In this document: one piece after another, positions 1 through 8,840 of the stretch
How the letters are laid out: each line of letters starts with the position of its first letter
Numbering within the stretch: position 1 is the stretch's first letter
Made by a program: the position numbers and the translations under genes
Assembly: GCA_016183985.1 (NCBI GenBank)
Contig: JACPDN010000011.1
Location: 1-64,000 of the forward strand
Reading direction: 5' to 3'
Length of the DNA stretch: 64,000 nucleotides
From: Pseudomonadota bacterium
Lineage (GTDB): Bacteria; Pseudomonadota; Alphaproteobacteria; Dongiales; Dongiaceae
Notes under the pieces: generated by a model
The model's database searches: none
What the model was told of the DNA's origin: nothing
The model's input: the letters and a program-made list of their open reading frames with translations, nothing else

Positions 1-262
1 CCTCTGCCTCGCCCCCGGCATCCCCCACAACATCGTCGGCATCCGCCCGGGCGAGAAGCTCCATGAAGTGATGATCACCGAGGATGACAGCCGCTCCACC
101 GTCGAGCTCAAGGACCGCTATGTCATCGAGCCGGTGTTCAGTGCGTGGGGTCGCCGGTCCTTCGCCGAGGATGGCGCTAGCAAAGTGTCCGATGGCTTCC
201 GCTTCGCCAGCGACATCAACACGGAATGGCTTGACGCTGCATCCCTCAAGAAGATGCTCTGA
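1..262 (+). CDS. pseB: UDP-N-acetylglucosamine 4,6-dehydratase (inverting), C-terminal end
   Basis: Only the last 86 codons are present; the reading frame is open at the left edge (first full codon at base 2). The segment GIRPGEKLHEVMI is the hallmark C-terminal motif of the PseB/FlaA1 family of short-chain dehydrogenase-type sugar dehydratases. These cytoplasmic NADP-dependent enzymes carry out the first step of pseudaminic acid synthesis, converting UDP-GlcNAc to the 4-keto-6-deoxy-L-arabino sugar. The later genes of the same pathway (PseF, PseG, PseH and PseI functions) follow on the same strand, which supports the call. The partner aminotransferase PseC is not between this gene and the next, so it must lie further left or elsewhere. 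A related CapD-like dehydratase is the alternative. Confidence 0.85.
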   Translation, partial: LCLAPGIPHNIVGIRPGEKLHEVMITEDDSRSTVELKDRYVIEPVFSAWGRRSFAEDGASKVSDGFRFASDINTEWLDAASLKKML

Positions 263-423
263 GGGCAGTTCCTCGGGGTATTTGCCAGCGCCAGCAGCCA
301 CGTGGCGGGGGCGCGGGCTTTTTGTCCCTGCCGCCAGCGGCCCGGATATCGTAAATTGCCCCGAATCGGGTCGATCCGGCTTCATAAGGCGGACTTAACC
401 TATCGGAACAAAAGGGACTTTTT

Positions 424-1869
424 TTGATCACCAGCCTAGCTCCCACCGCCAACGGCCAGCCGCGCCCGACTTCCGGTCTGCGGCGCATGCTGTATATGCC
501 GATGGAGATCGCATCCCGGGAGCTGGATTCACGCCTTCTGCTGGCGGCCCTAGCCCTGGACCGAGGCTTTGAAGTTGTCATGGGTCAAAAGTGGCTGATC
601 GAACGCAATGTCGAGGCGATGCCACCCGGCATCTACCTGTCCAAGAGCCTGACCCAGCGCGATGCCCGGACGATCATGCGCGTCCAGGAACTGGGATATC
701 TGGTGGCGGCGATCGAAGAGGAAGTTCCGGGGCTTGTGACCAAGCCACATGAATTGCGCTGGATTGCCGCAGACGCCGTGCAGCATACCGATGCCATCTT
801 CATCGGCGGCGAGGTCAATACCCGGTCGATGCAAGAGCGTTTTCCCTTTGCCGCCGATCGCGTCCACATGACCATCAACCCTCGCTGGGATCTGCTGCGA
901 CCCGCCATGCGCAGCATTCATCAGAAGGAAGTCGAGTCCATTCGCAAGCGATTCGGCCGTTTCCTGCTGGTCAACACCAATCTTGGTTGGACCAATTCGG
1001 AAAAGGGTCCGGTCGAGTTCATGGTTCAGGATCAGGCACGCCAGGGCAAACTGGATTTGTCGGACCCTGTCGCCAAGGATTTCATCGAGAACTACCTGAT
1101 TATGGAAGGCGACAATCATCGCGCCGTGGTCAGCATCATTCAGCAGCTTCTGGAGAAGGCGCCGGACATCTCCATCGTCCTGCGGCCGCATCCCAGCGAA
1201 CGCATCGACACCTGGCTCAATCATTTCAAGGGCGCCGAACGCCTATCCGTGGTGCGCGAAGGTCCGTCGATCCCCTGGATTCTCGCCTCCGAGGCGCTGA
1301 TCCAGACGAATTGCACGACGGGTGTCGAAGCCATCGCCCTCGATCACCCGGCGCTCTGCGTCATGGATACAAAGAGCCCAGCTATCGGCCGCTACGTCGC
1401 CAATCGCGTCAACCCGGTCGCTCACACCGTCGCCGATGCTGTCGCGATGCTGCTCGACCATCTCTCGGGCAAGCCCGCCCTTGCCTATACCGACGAGATG
1501 CAGCGCGCCTTCGTTACCAGCATGAGCTACGACGCGGCGCATATGGGCGCGGAAGCGATCATCGATCGTCTCGAAGGCATGCTGGAGGCATATGCCGCTC
1601 CATCCGCCTCGGCCCACGGCCAGGCCAGCGACTGGCGTCCGGGCTGGAACTATCAATGGAGTCTGAAAGACAAGAACGTGCGCGGCACGCTCTTTCCGGA
1701 TTTCGATCACGACCAGATCATGGACCGGTTTGCACGCATCTCGCAGGCGATCGGCATCGATATCCGACCGACGATCCGCTCCTGCGGCTCCAAGGTGGCG
1801 CTGCTGACGCAGCGTCAGGTGAGCATGCCCATCCGTTTCCAACAATTCGTGCGCAGCAAATTGGCTTGA
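424..1869 (+). CDS. surface carbohydrate biosynthesis protein (GT-B/capsule transferase-like)
   Basis: A 481-aa cytoplasmic protein without signal peptide or membrane segments. The N-terminus (MLYMPMEIASREL) and the central parts resemble the 'surface carbohydrate biosynthesis protein' family. The C-terminal half carries LRPHPSER and a TNCTTGVEAI segment, like the donor-binding region of Kdo- and CDP-glycerol-type transferases of the GT-B fold. A role in transferring or processing the nonulosonic acid made by the neighbouring genes is inferred from context only. The TTG start at 424 was chosen because AGGG (413-416) lies about 7 bases upstream; the first in-frame ATG (487) has no ribosome binding site. 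The stop overlaps the next start (TGATG). Confidence 0.65.
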   Translation: MITSLAPTANGQPRPTSGLRRMLYMPMEIASRELDSRLLLAALALDRGFEVVMGQKWLIERNVEAMPPGIYLSKSLTQRDARTIMRVQELGYLVAAIEEEVPGLVTKPHELRWIAADAVQHTDAIFIGGEVNTRSMQERFPFAADRVHMTINPRWDLLRPAMRSIHQKEVESIRKRFGRFLLVNTNLGWTNSEKGPVEFMVQDQARQGKLDLSDPVAKDFIENYLIMEGDNHRAVVSIIQQLLEKAPDISIVLRPHPSERIDTWLNHFKGAERLSVVREGPSIPWILASEALIQTNCTTGVEAIALDHPALCVMDTKSPAIGRYVANRVNPVAHTVADAVAMLLDHLSGKPALAYTDEMQRAFVTSMSYDAAHMGAEAIIDRLEGMLEAYAAPSASAHGQASDWRPGWNYQWSLKDKNVRGTLFPDFDHDQIMDRFARISQAIGIDIRPTIRSCGSKVALLTQRQVSMPIRFQQFVRSKLA

Positions 1870-2714
1870 TGGCCCTTCCGATGACGATGGAACTCGAAGA
1901 TATCCGGCGGCACTGGCAGAACTGGGCGGTTTCGTTCGGTAAGGATTTGCGGGCGACAACCAAGGGCCAAACGGCCAAAATGATCGAGATCGCCGCGATC
2001 GGCCGGGTCGTGGATATGGCGCGAACAGCCCTGGCGAGGCCACTCCGGATCCTCGAAGTCGGCTGCGGCAACGGCTTCAATTGCAGTTGGGTGGCACAGA
2101 CCCATGCCGACTGCCACGTCACCGGTATCGACTACATTCCGGAGATGATCGAGGCGGCGAAGCAGCGGCAAGCGGAAGACGGCATTGATACGTCGAGGCT
2201 GACATATCTGGTCGGGAACGCGCTCGAGCTCGACAACCTGACCGAACAATTCGACGTCATTTTCACCGACCGCTGCCTGATCAATCTCAATAGCTGGGGC
2301 CTTCAGGAGCGGGCCTATCGGCGCATGGCATCCCTATTGGGCGACGGAGCATTCCTGGCAACGATCGAAAATTCGCTCGAAGCCCGCGAGCGGCAGTCGC
2401 AATTGCGCACAGCCATGAATCTCTCGGATCGACCGATCGACAAGTTCAATACCTTCATCGCCGATAGCCGCTTCGAACAGCTGGCGCGCGATCTTGGCCT
2501 ATCCGTCGTCACGACGCAGAACATCAGCACGCTGCACGACCTGCTGCTTTACGTCCTCCTTCCCATGATCAATGGCGGGACGGTCGACTATGAGCATCCG
2601 CTCATCGAGGCGGCAGCACGGCTCAACATCGCCTTGACCGGAGATCTCGGCCTGGATATGGGCCCGATCGGGCAAAACCGGCTGGTCGTTTGTCAGCGAG
2701 TGAAGCGGTTCTAG
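1869..2714 (+). CDS. class I SAM-dependent methyltransferase
   Basis: A 281-aa protein with the SAM-binding motif I LEVGCGNGFN at about residue 60, followed by an acidic residue ending strand 2 (GIDYIPEMIEAA) and the motif IV region FDVIFTDRCLINL, all typical of Rossmann-fold methyltransferases. Its substrate cannot be read from the sequence. It sits inside the pseudaminic acid operon and starts on the stop codon of the upstream carbohydrate gene, so methylation of a sugar intermediate or of a glycan cap is plausible inference. The frame is open far upstream to 987, but that part only shadows the previous gene; the ATG at 1869 is the natural, translationally coupled start. Confidence 0.75.
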   Translation: MALPMTMELEDIRRHWQNWAVSFGKDLRATTKGQTAKMIEIAAIGRVVDMARTALARPLRILEVGCGNGFNCSWVAQTHADCHVTGIDYIPEMIEAAKQRQAEDGIDTSRLTYLVGNALELDNLTEQFDVIFTDRCLINLNSWGLQERAYRRMASLLGDGAFLATIENSLEARERQSQLRTAMNLSDRPIDKFNTFIADSRFEQLARDLGLSVVTTQNISTLHDLLLYVLLPMINGGTVDYEHPLIEAAARLNIALTGDLGLDMGPIGQNRLVVCQRVKRF

Positions 2715-2716
2715 AC

Positions 2717-3400
2717 ATGCCTGCGCCCGAGGTCAGGCCACCCGCTCCCCCCCTTCGTGCACTCCTGCTGGATTTCGATGGGACTCTGGCGGACACGCTG
2801 CCGGGATTGCGTTCGGTCTACCATCTTTTCCTGGAGCGGATCGGCGCTGTGGGGCAGGCACCAGGCTTTGACAGCGTCAATGGTGCCGATCTCTCGGCTC
2901 TCATTCCGGATCTCTGTCGACAATTCGCCCCTGCAGATGACCCGGCACGCGCCTGGCGTGAATATTGGCGCCAAGTCGAGCAGGCGATCCTCTGCGCCGC
3001 ACCGGCTCCCGGCGCCGGCGCTCTCATGACCTGGGCACGCCAGCGAGGCTGGCATCTTGGCATAGCGACGGCGGGCCGCACGGGCCTTATTGCCGCCTGG
3101 CTTCAACGCCACGATCTGGCAGATTTCATCGACGGGATTGTCGGGGCGGACATCTGCGAACGCGGCAAGCCGGATCCGATGCCCTATCTCATGCTGATGG
3201 ACCGTTTGGGTGTCACCCCCCGGGGCAGCATCGCGATCGAGGACTCGGTGTCGGGAACTGCTTCCGCGCTTGCCGCCGGTGTCGAGGTCATCCGGCTCGG
3301 CGACGCTGGACCGGCCAGCGACGCCGTCTGTACCGTTGCCACATTGGAAGCCGCCCATCACTATCTGGCATCGCGCTTCAACCAGGCGAGGTCGTCTTGA
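2717..3400 (+). CDS. HAD-superfamily hydrolase, phosphoglycolate phosphatase-like
   Basis: A 227-aa haloacid dehalogenase-type phosphatase. Motif I is LLLDFDGTLADT near residue 18 (nucleophile Asp and acid/base Asp), motif II is the IATAG region, and motifs III and IV are RGKPDPMPYL and IEDSVSGTASA. A helical cap between motifs I and II fits the Gph/beta-phosphoglucomutase subclass. In this operon it may remove phosphate from a sugar intermediate, for example the 9-phosphate of a nonulosonic acid, although PseI itself gives an unphosphorylated product; the substrate is therefore open. The ATG at 2717 was preferred to the TTG at 2690, which would overlap the methyltransferase. The stop overlaps the next TTG start. 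Confidence 0.75.
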   Translation: MPAPEVRPPAPPLRALLLDFDGTLADTLPGLRSVYHLFLERIGAVGQAPGFDSVNGADLSALIPDLCRQFAPADDPARAWREYWRQVEQAILCAAPAPGAGALMTWARQRGWHLGIATAGRTGLIAAWLQRHDLADFIDGIVGADICERGKPDPMPYLMLMDRLGVTPRGSIAIEDSVSGTASALAAGVEVIRLGDAGPASDAVCTVATLEAAHHYLASRFNQARSS

Positions 3401-6400
3401 AACATTCGGTCTTGCTGACAAGAATCAATGAGACGCCGAGCTGCGTCCTCAGCGCCAACACGCTTGAAATTCCGGAGAAGATCGACGCCCTCTCCCACGA
3501 TATCTGGCGCGAGGAAGTGCAGCGCCGCGGTACCCATCTGTTTGATGGCGAAATCGTCTCGGTCGCATCGATCGACGCCAACCGGATCGTCGGCCGCCGC
3601 GCCGATTACCGCTGGCTGCTCGCCCAGTCGAAGGACAATTCCTTCTTCAAATGGTCGCAGGTGCGCCCGCTTGCCGTCACCGGCCTGCTCTTCTGCCGCG
3701 AAGGCGTCATCATCGGTCACCGCAGCAAGTCTGTTTACCAGTTTCCCGGTCTCGGCGAGTTGGCTCCTTCCGGCTCGGTCGACCTCAGCACGCTGGATAG
3801 CAGCGGCAACGTCAGCCTCAAGCAACAATTGATGCAAGAGCTGCGCGAGGAAATCGGCATCGATGCCGGGTCGGTGATCGAGGTCGAGCCGCTGGCGATT
3901 GTGAGCGACAGGGAAAGCCAGGTCTTCGACGTCTGCTTCACCGTCCGCACCTCGCTGCGATGGACCGAAATCCAGGCCATCTTCGGGCATAGCGGCAGCG
4001 CCGAATACGACCGGCTGGAACTCCTGCCGATCGCGGACATCCCGCGCTTCCTGCAGGCCAACCAGAGCACCATTACGCCGCTCACGCTCGCCCTGCTGCA
4101 GATGGTCGCAAACGAACAGACCATGCAGGCGACCACTACCGCCCTGCCCGTCGAGGTCCGCGGCCCGACACGCACGGCGATCATCGTGCAGGCGCGCAAG
4201 GGCTCGTCGCGCCTGCCCGGAAAGATCCTGCAGAAGCTCGGCACCAAGACAGTCCTGGAGCAGGTCATTGCACGCCTGCAGATGGTGGAGAACGCCGACA
4301 TGGTTGTTATCGCCACCACCACCCAGCGCAGCGATGACGAGGTTGCCGAGCTGGCAACGCGCTGTGGCGCCGTGGTCTTCCGGGGCGATGAACACGATGT
4401 TCTGGGGCGATATCTGGGAGCCGCACGCGCAGTCGATGCCGATGTCATCCTGCGCGTTACCAGTGATTGCCCGCTGATCGACCCAGCGCTATGCGCCACG
4501 GTCATCGCGGCGCGCGCGCAAACCGATGCCGACTACGTCGCCAACAACATGCCGCGCCTCTTCCCACACGGACTCGATTGCGAGGCGTTCACTCGCAATG
4601 CCCTGGAGCAAGCAGCACGGGATGCGACCGAGAGTTACGACCGGGAACACGTGACGCCGTGGCTGCGACGCCGCCCGGAGATTCACCGCGCCAATGTCGT
4701 CGGTCCGGGTTGGCCGGCCAACCAGCAACGCTGGACACTGGACTATCCAGACGACCTCGCCTTCTTCGCCCGCCTCTTTGCCGACATGCCCGCCGACCGC
4801 GTGCCGTCCTGGCAGGAGACCTTGTCCTTAATCCATCAGATTCCGCAGCTTGACATCGCCAACGCACAGCACCGCGTGCGCATCGCGATGGCGAATGACC
4901 CAGCGGCGGGCACTATCGTCTTCCGCTCGGTCGCCAATACCAGGATCGGTACCGGCCATGCCATGCGCTGCCAAGCCTTGCAAACCCGGCTGGAATTTCT
5001 CGGCTGGCGCTGCTATTGGGCGGCGACCAACGAGACATTCGATTTCCTTGGCAACAGTATTCCGGCACACAGCCGGATTGTGCTGCATGGCGACGATCCC
5101 ACTGCCCATGCCCGAACGATCGCCAGTGCCATCGGCTATTGCGACGTCGCCGTCATCGACGACTATGGTGTCGAGAAGACGTTCGCGACTGCGCTGCGGG
5201 CGTTCTGCGACAAGATCGTCTATTTCGACGACCTCGCCGACCGCGAGATGGATGCCGATATCATCGTCAATCCAACGCCCGGCGACTGGGCCCACCGCTA
5301 CGCCAGCATCAACAGCCATGCAGCGACGCTCCTGGTGGGGCCTGAAGCTGCCTTGCTGCGCCAGCAGTTTCACGCGCGGCGCGGCGCCCGGCTGCCCAAC
5401 CTCCAAAAGAACATCGCGCTGCCGCCCGTGCGGCACGTGCTCGTGGCCTTCGGCGGTGTAGACCCTCTGAATGGCACGGGCCTTGCCCTCGACATGCTCG
5501 CCGCCCATGACGACGTTGCGGTTGACGTTGTTCTCGGCGGCCGGGCACCGCATATCGACACTGTCCGGTCCCAAGTCGCGCGGATGGGAGAGCGCGTCCA
5601 TCTGTGGACCGATGTCGCCGACATGGCTGCGATCATGATGCAAGCGGATATTGTCATCGGCGCGCCGGGGACATCGACATGGGAGCGCGGTTGTCTGGGC
5701 CTTCCCTCGCTTCTAATAGGCATCGCCGAAAATCAGCGCGAGAACGCAGCCATCGTCGCGGCGGCCGGCGCCGGCGCCGTGGCCGGCTTCCTCACCAATG
5801 AGCCGCGCGACGACGTCGCTGCGCGCCTGGCTCAGCTGTTTGAGAAATTGCGAGCTTCTGCGGCGCAGCGTCAGGCGATGGCGCTCTCCGCCTTGGATTT
5901 GTGTGACGGACGGGGCACCCAGCGGGTGGTGGTTGCGCTGTTGCCGGCTCGGCCATTGCCCGGCGGGGGCAAGCTGAAATTGCGCATTGTCGAGGCGAGC
6001 GACGAAGCTCTGCTGATGGATTGGCAGCGCGAGCCGGAGACACGCCGATACGCCCTCAACCCCGCCATTCCATCGGCGGAAGAACACCATAACTGGCTGT
6101 TGGAGCGCCTCGCCTCGGTCGCGGACTGGTTCCTGATCGCCGAGGTGGAGGGGGAACCCGCCGCCTATGTCCGCCTGGACTGGATCGGCGAGGATAACGG
6201 CCGGCCCGAATACCTGATCTCAATCGCCACCGCCAGGTCGCATCACCGACAGGGCATTGCCGCGAACCTCCTGCGGGCCGTCCGGCAATTGGCGCCCGGC
6301 GCACATTTTTATGCAAAAATTCTGCCGGATAACCTAGCTTCACTGTCACTGTTCATTCGCGCGGATTACAGCCTGGCGGCGGATGGGTATTTCCATTCGT

Positions 6401-6426
6401 ATCCCGCCCAGCGCAAGGAGGCCTGA
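3397..6426 (+). CDS. four-domain fusion: Nudix-like / PseF(SpsF)-like cytidylyltransferase / PseG-like hydrolase / PseH-like N-acetyltransferase
   Basis: A 1009-aa single reading frame. Residues about 70-225 form a Nudix-like domain, with the Nudix box ending QELREEIGI at 147-155 (Gln replaces the usual Arg). Residues 259 to about 485 are a CMP-sugar synthetase of the SpsF/PseF type (IIVQARKGSSRLPGK, VTSDCPLIDP with Asp357). Residues about 507-850 match PseG, the UDP-sugar hydrolase (GTGHAMRC with His521 as likely catalytic base). Residues about 860-1005 are a GNAT acetyltransferase like PseH (HHRQGIAANLLRAV). Three separate pseudaminic acid steps, 4-N-acetylation, UDP removal and CMP activation, thus sit on one chain. 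The TTG start at 3397 overlaps the HAD stop; the frame reads further upstream but only as a shadow. The next gene starts on its stop codon. Confidence 0.85.
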   Translation: MKHSVLLTRINETPSCVLSANTLEIPEKIDALSHDIWREEVQRRGTHLFDGEIVSVASIDANRIVGRRADYRWLLAQSKDNSFFKWSQVRPLAVTGLLFCREGVIIGHRSKSVYQFPGLGELAPSGSVDLSTLDSSGNVSLKQQLMQELREEIGIDAGSVIEVEPLAIVSDRESQVFDVCFTVRTSLRWTEIQAIFGHSGSAEYDRLELLPIADIPRFLQANQSTITPLTLALLQMVANEQTMQATTTALPVEVRGPTRTAIIVQARKGSSRLPGKILQKLGTKTVLEQVIARLQMVENADMVVIATTTQRSDDEVAELATRCGAVVFRGDEHDVLGRYLGAARAVDADVILRVTSDCPLIDPALCATVIAARAQTDADYVANNMPRLFPHGLDCEAFTRNALEQAARDATESYDREHVTPWLRRRPEIHRANVVGPGWPANQQRWTLDYPDDLAFFARLFADMPADRVPSWQETLSLIHQIPQLDIANAQHRVRIAMANDPAAGTIVFRSVANTRIGTGHAMRCQALQTRLEFLGWRCYWAATNETFDFLGNSIPAHSRIVLHGDDPTAHARTIASAIGYCDVAVIDDYGVEKTFATALRAFCDKIVYFDDLADREMDADIIVNPTPGDWAHRYASINSHAATLLVGPEAALLRQQFHARRGARLPNLQKNIALPPVRHVLVAFGGVDPLNGTGLALDMLAAHDDVAVDVVLGGRAPHIDTVRSQVARMGERVHLWTDVADMAAIMMQADIVIGAPGTSTWERGCLGLPSLLIGIAENQRENAAIVAAAGAGAVAGFLTNEPRDDVAARLAQLFEKLRASAAQRQAMALSALDLCDGRGTQRVVVALLPARPLPGGGKLKLRIVEASDEALLMDWQREPETRRYALNPAIPSAEEHHNWLLERLASVADWFLIAEVEGEPAAYVRLDWIGEDNGRPEYLISIATARSHHRQGIAANLLRAVRQLAPGAHFYAKILPDNLASLSLFIRADYSLAADGYFHSYPAQRKEA

Positions 6427-7478
6427 TGCAACGCGTTACCATTGCCGGTCGGGAAATCGGTCGAGACCGGCCGCCTTATGTCATCGCCGAACTGTCGGCC
6501 AACCACAACGGCAGCTTGGAACGTGCCAAGGACATTGTGCGCGCCGCAAAGAAGGCCGGCGCAGATGCCCTGAAGCTGCAGAGCTACCGGGCCGACACAA
6601 TCACGATCGACCATGACGGGCCCGACTTTCGTGTGAAGGGCGGTCTATGGGATGGCGCACGCCTCTTCGACCTCTACAAGGAAGCGGCGATGCCCTGGGA
6701 GTGGCATGAGCCGCTCTTTGCGCTCGGCCGCGAGCTCGGCATCGCGGTCTTCAGCTCGCCTTTCGATCACACGGCGGTCGACATGCTGGAGCAGTTGGGG
6801 GCACCTGCCTATAAGATCGCCTCGCTGGAACTGTGCGACATTCCGCTCATCCAATATGTGGCGCGGACCGGCAAACCGATGATCATGTCGACCGGCGCCT
6901 CGGAACTCGGCGAGATTGCCGATGCAGTTGCGGCGGCGCGCGGCGCCGGGTGCAAGGAACTGATCCTCCTCAAATGCACCAGCGGCTATCCGACACCGCC
7001 GGCCGAAAGCTACCTCAGGACCATTCCGCATCTCACCGAGATGTTCGATTGCGTGGTCGGCCTTTCCGACCACACGATGGGGACGGCTGTCCCGGTGGCG
7101 GCAACCGCCTTGGGGTCGGCCCTGATCGAGAAGCATTTCACACTCGCCCGCGCCGATGGCGGCGTCGATTCCGCGTTCAGCCTGGAACCGGCCGAACTGA
7201 CGCAGATGATCGAGGACATCAATACTGCCTGGGCCGCGATGGGATCGGTGCATTATGGGCCAACGGCATCGGAAGCCGGCATCCGTCCGCTGCGTCGCTC
7301 ACTCTATATCGTCCGGGATGTGAAGGCCGGCGACGTCATCGGCCCTGAGAATGTGCGCTCGATCCGCCCTGGCAAGGGCCTGGCGCCGAAATATCTGCCC
7401 GATGTGGTCGGGCGCCGTGCCGCGCGCGACTTGAAACGCGGCAGCGCCGTCGATTGGACAATGCTGGCTGCCAACTGA
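6426..7478 (+). CDS. pseI: pseudaminic acid synthase
   Basis: A 350-aa NeuB-family enzyme that condenses phosphoenolpyruvate with 2,4-diacetamido-2,4,6-trideoxy-L-altrose to give pseudaminic acid in the cytoplasm. Family motifs include YVIAELSANHNG near residue 19, DALKLQSY, FSSPFDHTAVDML, YKIASLE and GLSDHTMG, with a C-terminal SAF/antifreeze-like domain from about residue 290 (RSLYIVRDVKAGDVI). The wording 'SANHNGS' and the spacing of these motifs favour PseI over sialic or legionaminic acid synthases, as does the operon. Its ATG overlaps the stop of the fused PseF/G/H gene, so synthesis of both proteins is probably coupled. Confidence 0.92.
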   Translation: MQRVTIAGREIGRDRPPYVIAELSANHNGSLERAKDIVRAAKKAGADALKLQSYRADTITIDHDGPDFRVKGGLWDGARLFDLYKEAAMPWEWHEPLFALGRELGIAVFSSPFDHTAVDMLEQLGAPAYKIASLELCDIPLIQYVARTGKPMIMSTGASELGEIADAVAAARGAGCKELILLKCTSGYPTPPAESYLRTIPHLTEMFDCVVGLSDHTMGTAVPVAATALGSALIEKHFTLARADGGVDSAFSLEPAELTQMIEDINTAWAAMGSVHYGPTASEAGIRPLRRSLYIVRDVKAGDVIGPENVRSIRPGKGLAPKYLPDVVGRRAARDLKRGSAVDWTMLAAN

Positions 7479-7493
7479 GATTGGAGTAAACAG

Positions 7494-8840
7494 ATGCCGG
7501 ATACCAGTGTGACATCGAACAACTGGCTTCCGGCGGAAGTTGCCACCTTCATCGCCCGGCATGAAGCGCGTTATGGCGCCATGCCGCTGCTGGCACTCGA
7601 TGGTGAGCTCGACCGGTTGGTGACGGATCATGAGCGGCTGGTCGACTGCGACTGCATCAACCTCTATGCCGGCACGAACATCCCCAATCCGCGAGCAACC
7701 GCCCTGCTCGGTTCGACGCTAGGAAGCCGCCCCAATCTCGGTGCCCCGGGCGCCAAGTACAACAAGGGCATGGTCCATGCCGAGCAGCTGGAGATCATGC
7801 TCTCCATGTTGCTCAAGAAACTCTTCAAGGCGGATTTCGTCGAGCACCGTGTGGGCAGCGGATCTCTTGCCAATCTCTATGCCTATATGGCGACCTGCAA
7901 GCCGGGCGATGCCATCATGGCTTTCTCGGATGCGGCGGCCGGCCATCCGACGCATCACGAGATCGGTGCCGCCGGCCTCTATGGCTTGAAGGTGCATGAG
8001 GTGCCGTTCGACACCGCGAAGATGGATGTCAACGTCGATGCCCTGCGCGATGTCGCCAAGCGCATTCGGCCCCGGCTCATCATCGTTGCCGGCAGCATGT
8101 GCCTGTTCCCCTACAACGTCGCCGCCGTGCGCGCTGTTGCCGACGAGATTGGCGCTTATGTGCTCTATGACGCGGCGCATATGGGTGGATTGATCGCCGG
8201 TGGTGCCTTCCAGCGCCCGCTCGTCGAGGGCGCCCACCTGATGACGGGCTCGACCTATAAATCCTTCGGTGGCCCGCCATCAGGCGTCGTCCTCACCAAT
8301 TCGCCCGAGCTTGCCGAGAAGCTGGACAAGATCGCCTTTCCCGGCCTCACCGCCAATTTCGATCTCAGCCGCACGGCGGCCATGATCGTGGCGGTCATGG
8401 ATTTGCTGGAATTCGGTTCGACCTATGCGAAGGCCTGCGTCGCCAATGCGCAAGCACTGGCGATCGCCCTGGACAAGATCGGCATCGCGGTTTTCAAACC
8501 GAGCGGCCGCGACCAATTCACAACGTCGCAGCATGTGGCGCTCGATGCGCGGTCCTATGGTGGCGGCAATGCTGCTAGCGCCCGGATTGAACCAGCCAAC
8601 ATCCTTTTCACCAGCATCGGCCTGCCCCTGCCCGCGATGCCGGGCGATGCCAATGGTATCCGTATCGGCACACAGGAGATCACCCGCTGGGGCTTCAAAC
8701 CCACTGACATGGCCGATATTGCCGCCCTGATCGCCCGGGTTCTGGTGAAAGGTGAGCTGGCCGCAAGCGTACGCCCGGACGCGATGGCACTACGCCATCG
8801 CTTCCAGGACATCCATTTTATTCGCAAAGGCGCTGTCTAG
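7494..8840 (+). CDS. serine hydroxymethyltransferase-like PLP enzyme
   Basis: A 448-aa fold-type I PLP enzyme related to GlyA: NLYAGTNIPNPRA near the N-terminus, GAKYNKGMV, the YDAAHMGGLIAGG segment that carries the PLP-binding Asp, and the lysine motif GSTYKSFGGP with Lys256. True SHMT has His directly before the lysine (THKT); here it is Tyr255, and other folate-site segments diverge. It therefore looks like a specialised paralogue, not the housekeeping enzyme. It starts 15 bases after pseI with AATTGGAG-like pairing upstream (GGAG at 7482-7485 region), so it belongs to the nonulosonic acid operon. A one-carbon or aldol modification linked to the sugar is inference. Its stop shares a CTAG with the convergent regulator. 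Confidence 0.7.
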   Translation: MPDTSVTSNNWLPAEVATFIARHEARYGAMPLLALDGELDRLVTDHERLVDCDCINLYAGTNIPNPRATALLGSTLGSRPNLGAPGAKYNKGMVHAEQLEIMLSMLLKKLFKADFVEHRVGSGSLANLYAYMATCKPGDAIMAFSDAAAGHPTHHEIGAAGLYGLKVHEVPFDTAKMDVNVDALRDVAKRIRPRLIIVAGSMCLFPYNVAAVRAVADEIGAYVLYDAAHMGGLIAGGAFQRPLVEGAHLMTGSTYKSFGGPPSGVVLTNSPELAEKLDKIAFPGLTANFDLSRTAAMIVAVMDLLEFGSTYAKACVANAQALAIALDKIGIAVFKPSGRDQFTTSQHVALDARSYGGGNAASARIEPANILFTSIGLPLPAMPGDANGIRIGTQEITRWGFKPTDMADIAALIARVLVKGELAASVRPDAMALRHRFQDIHFIRKGAV

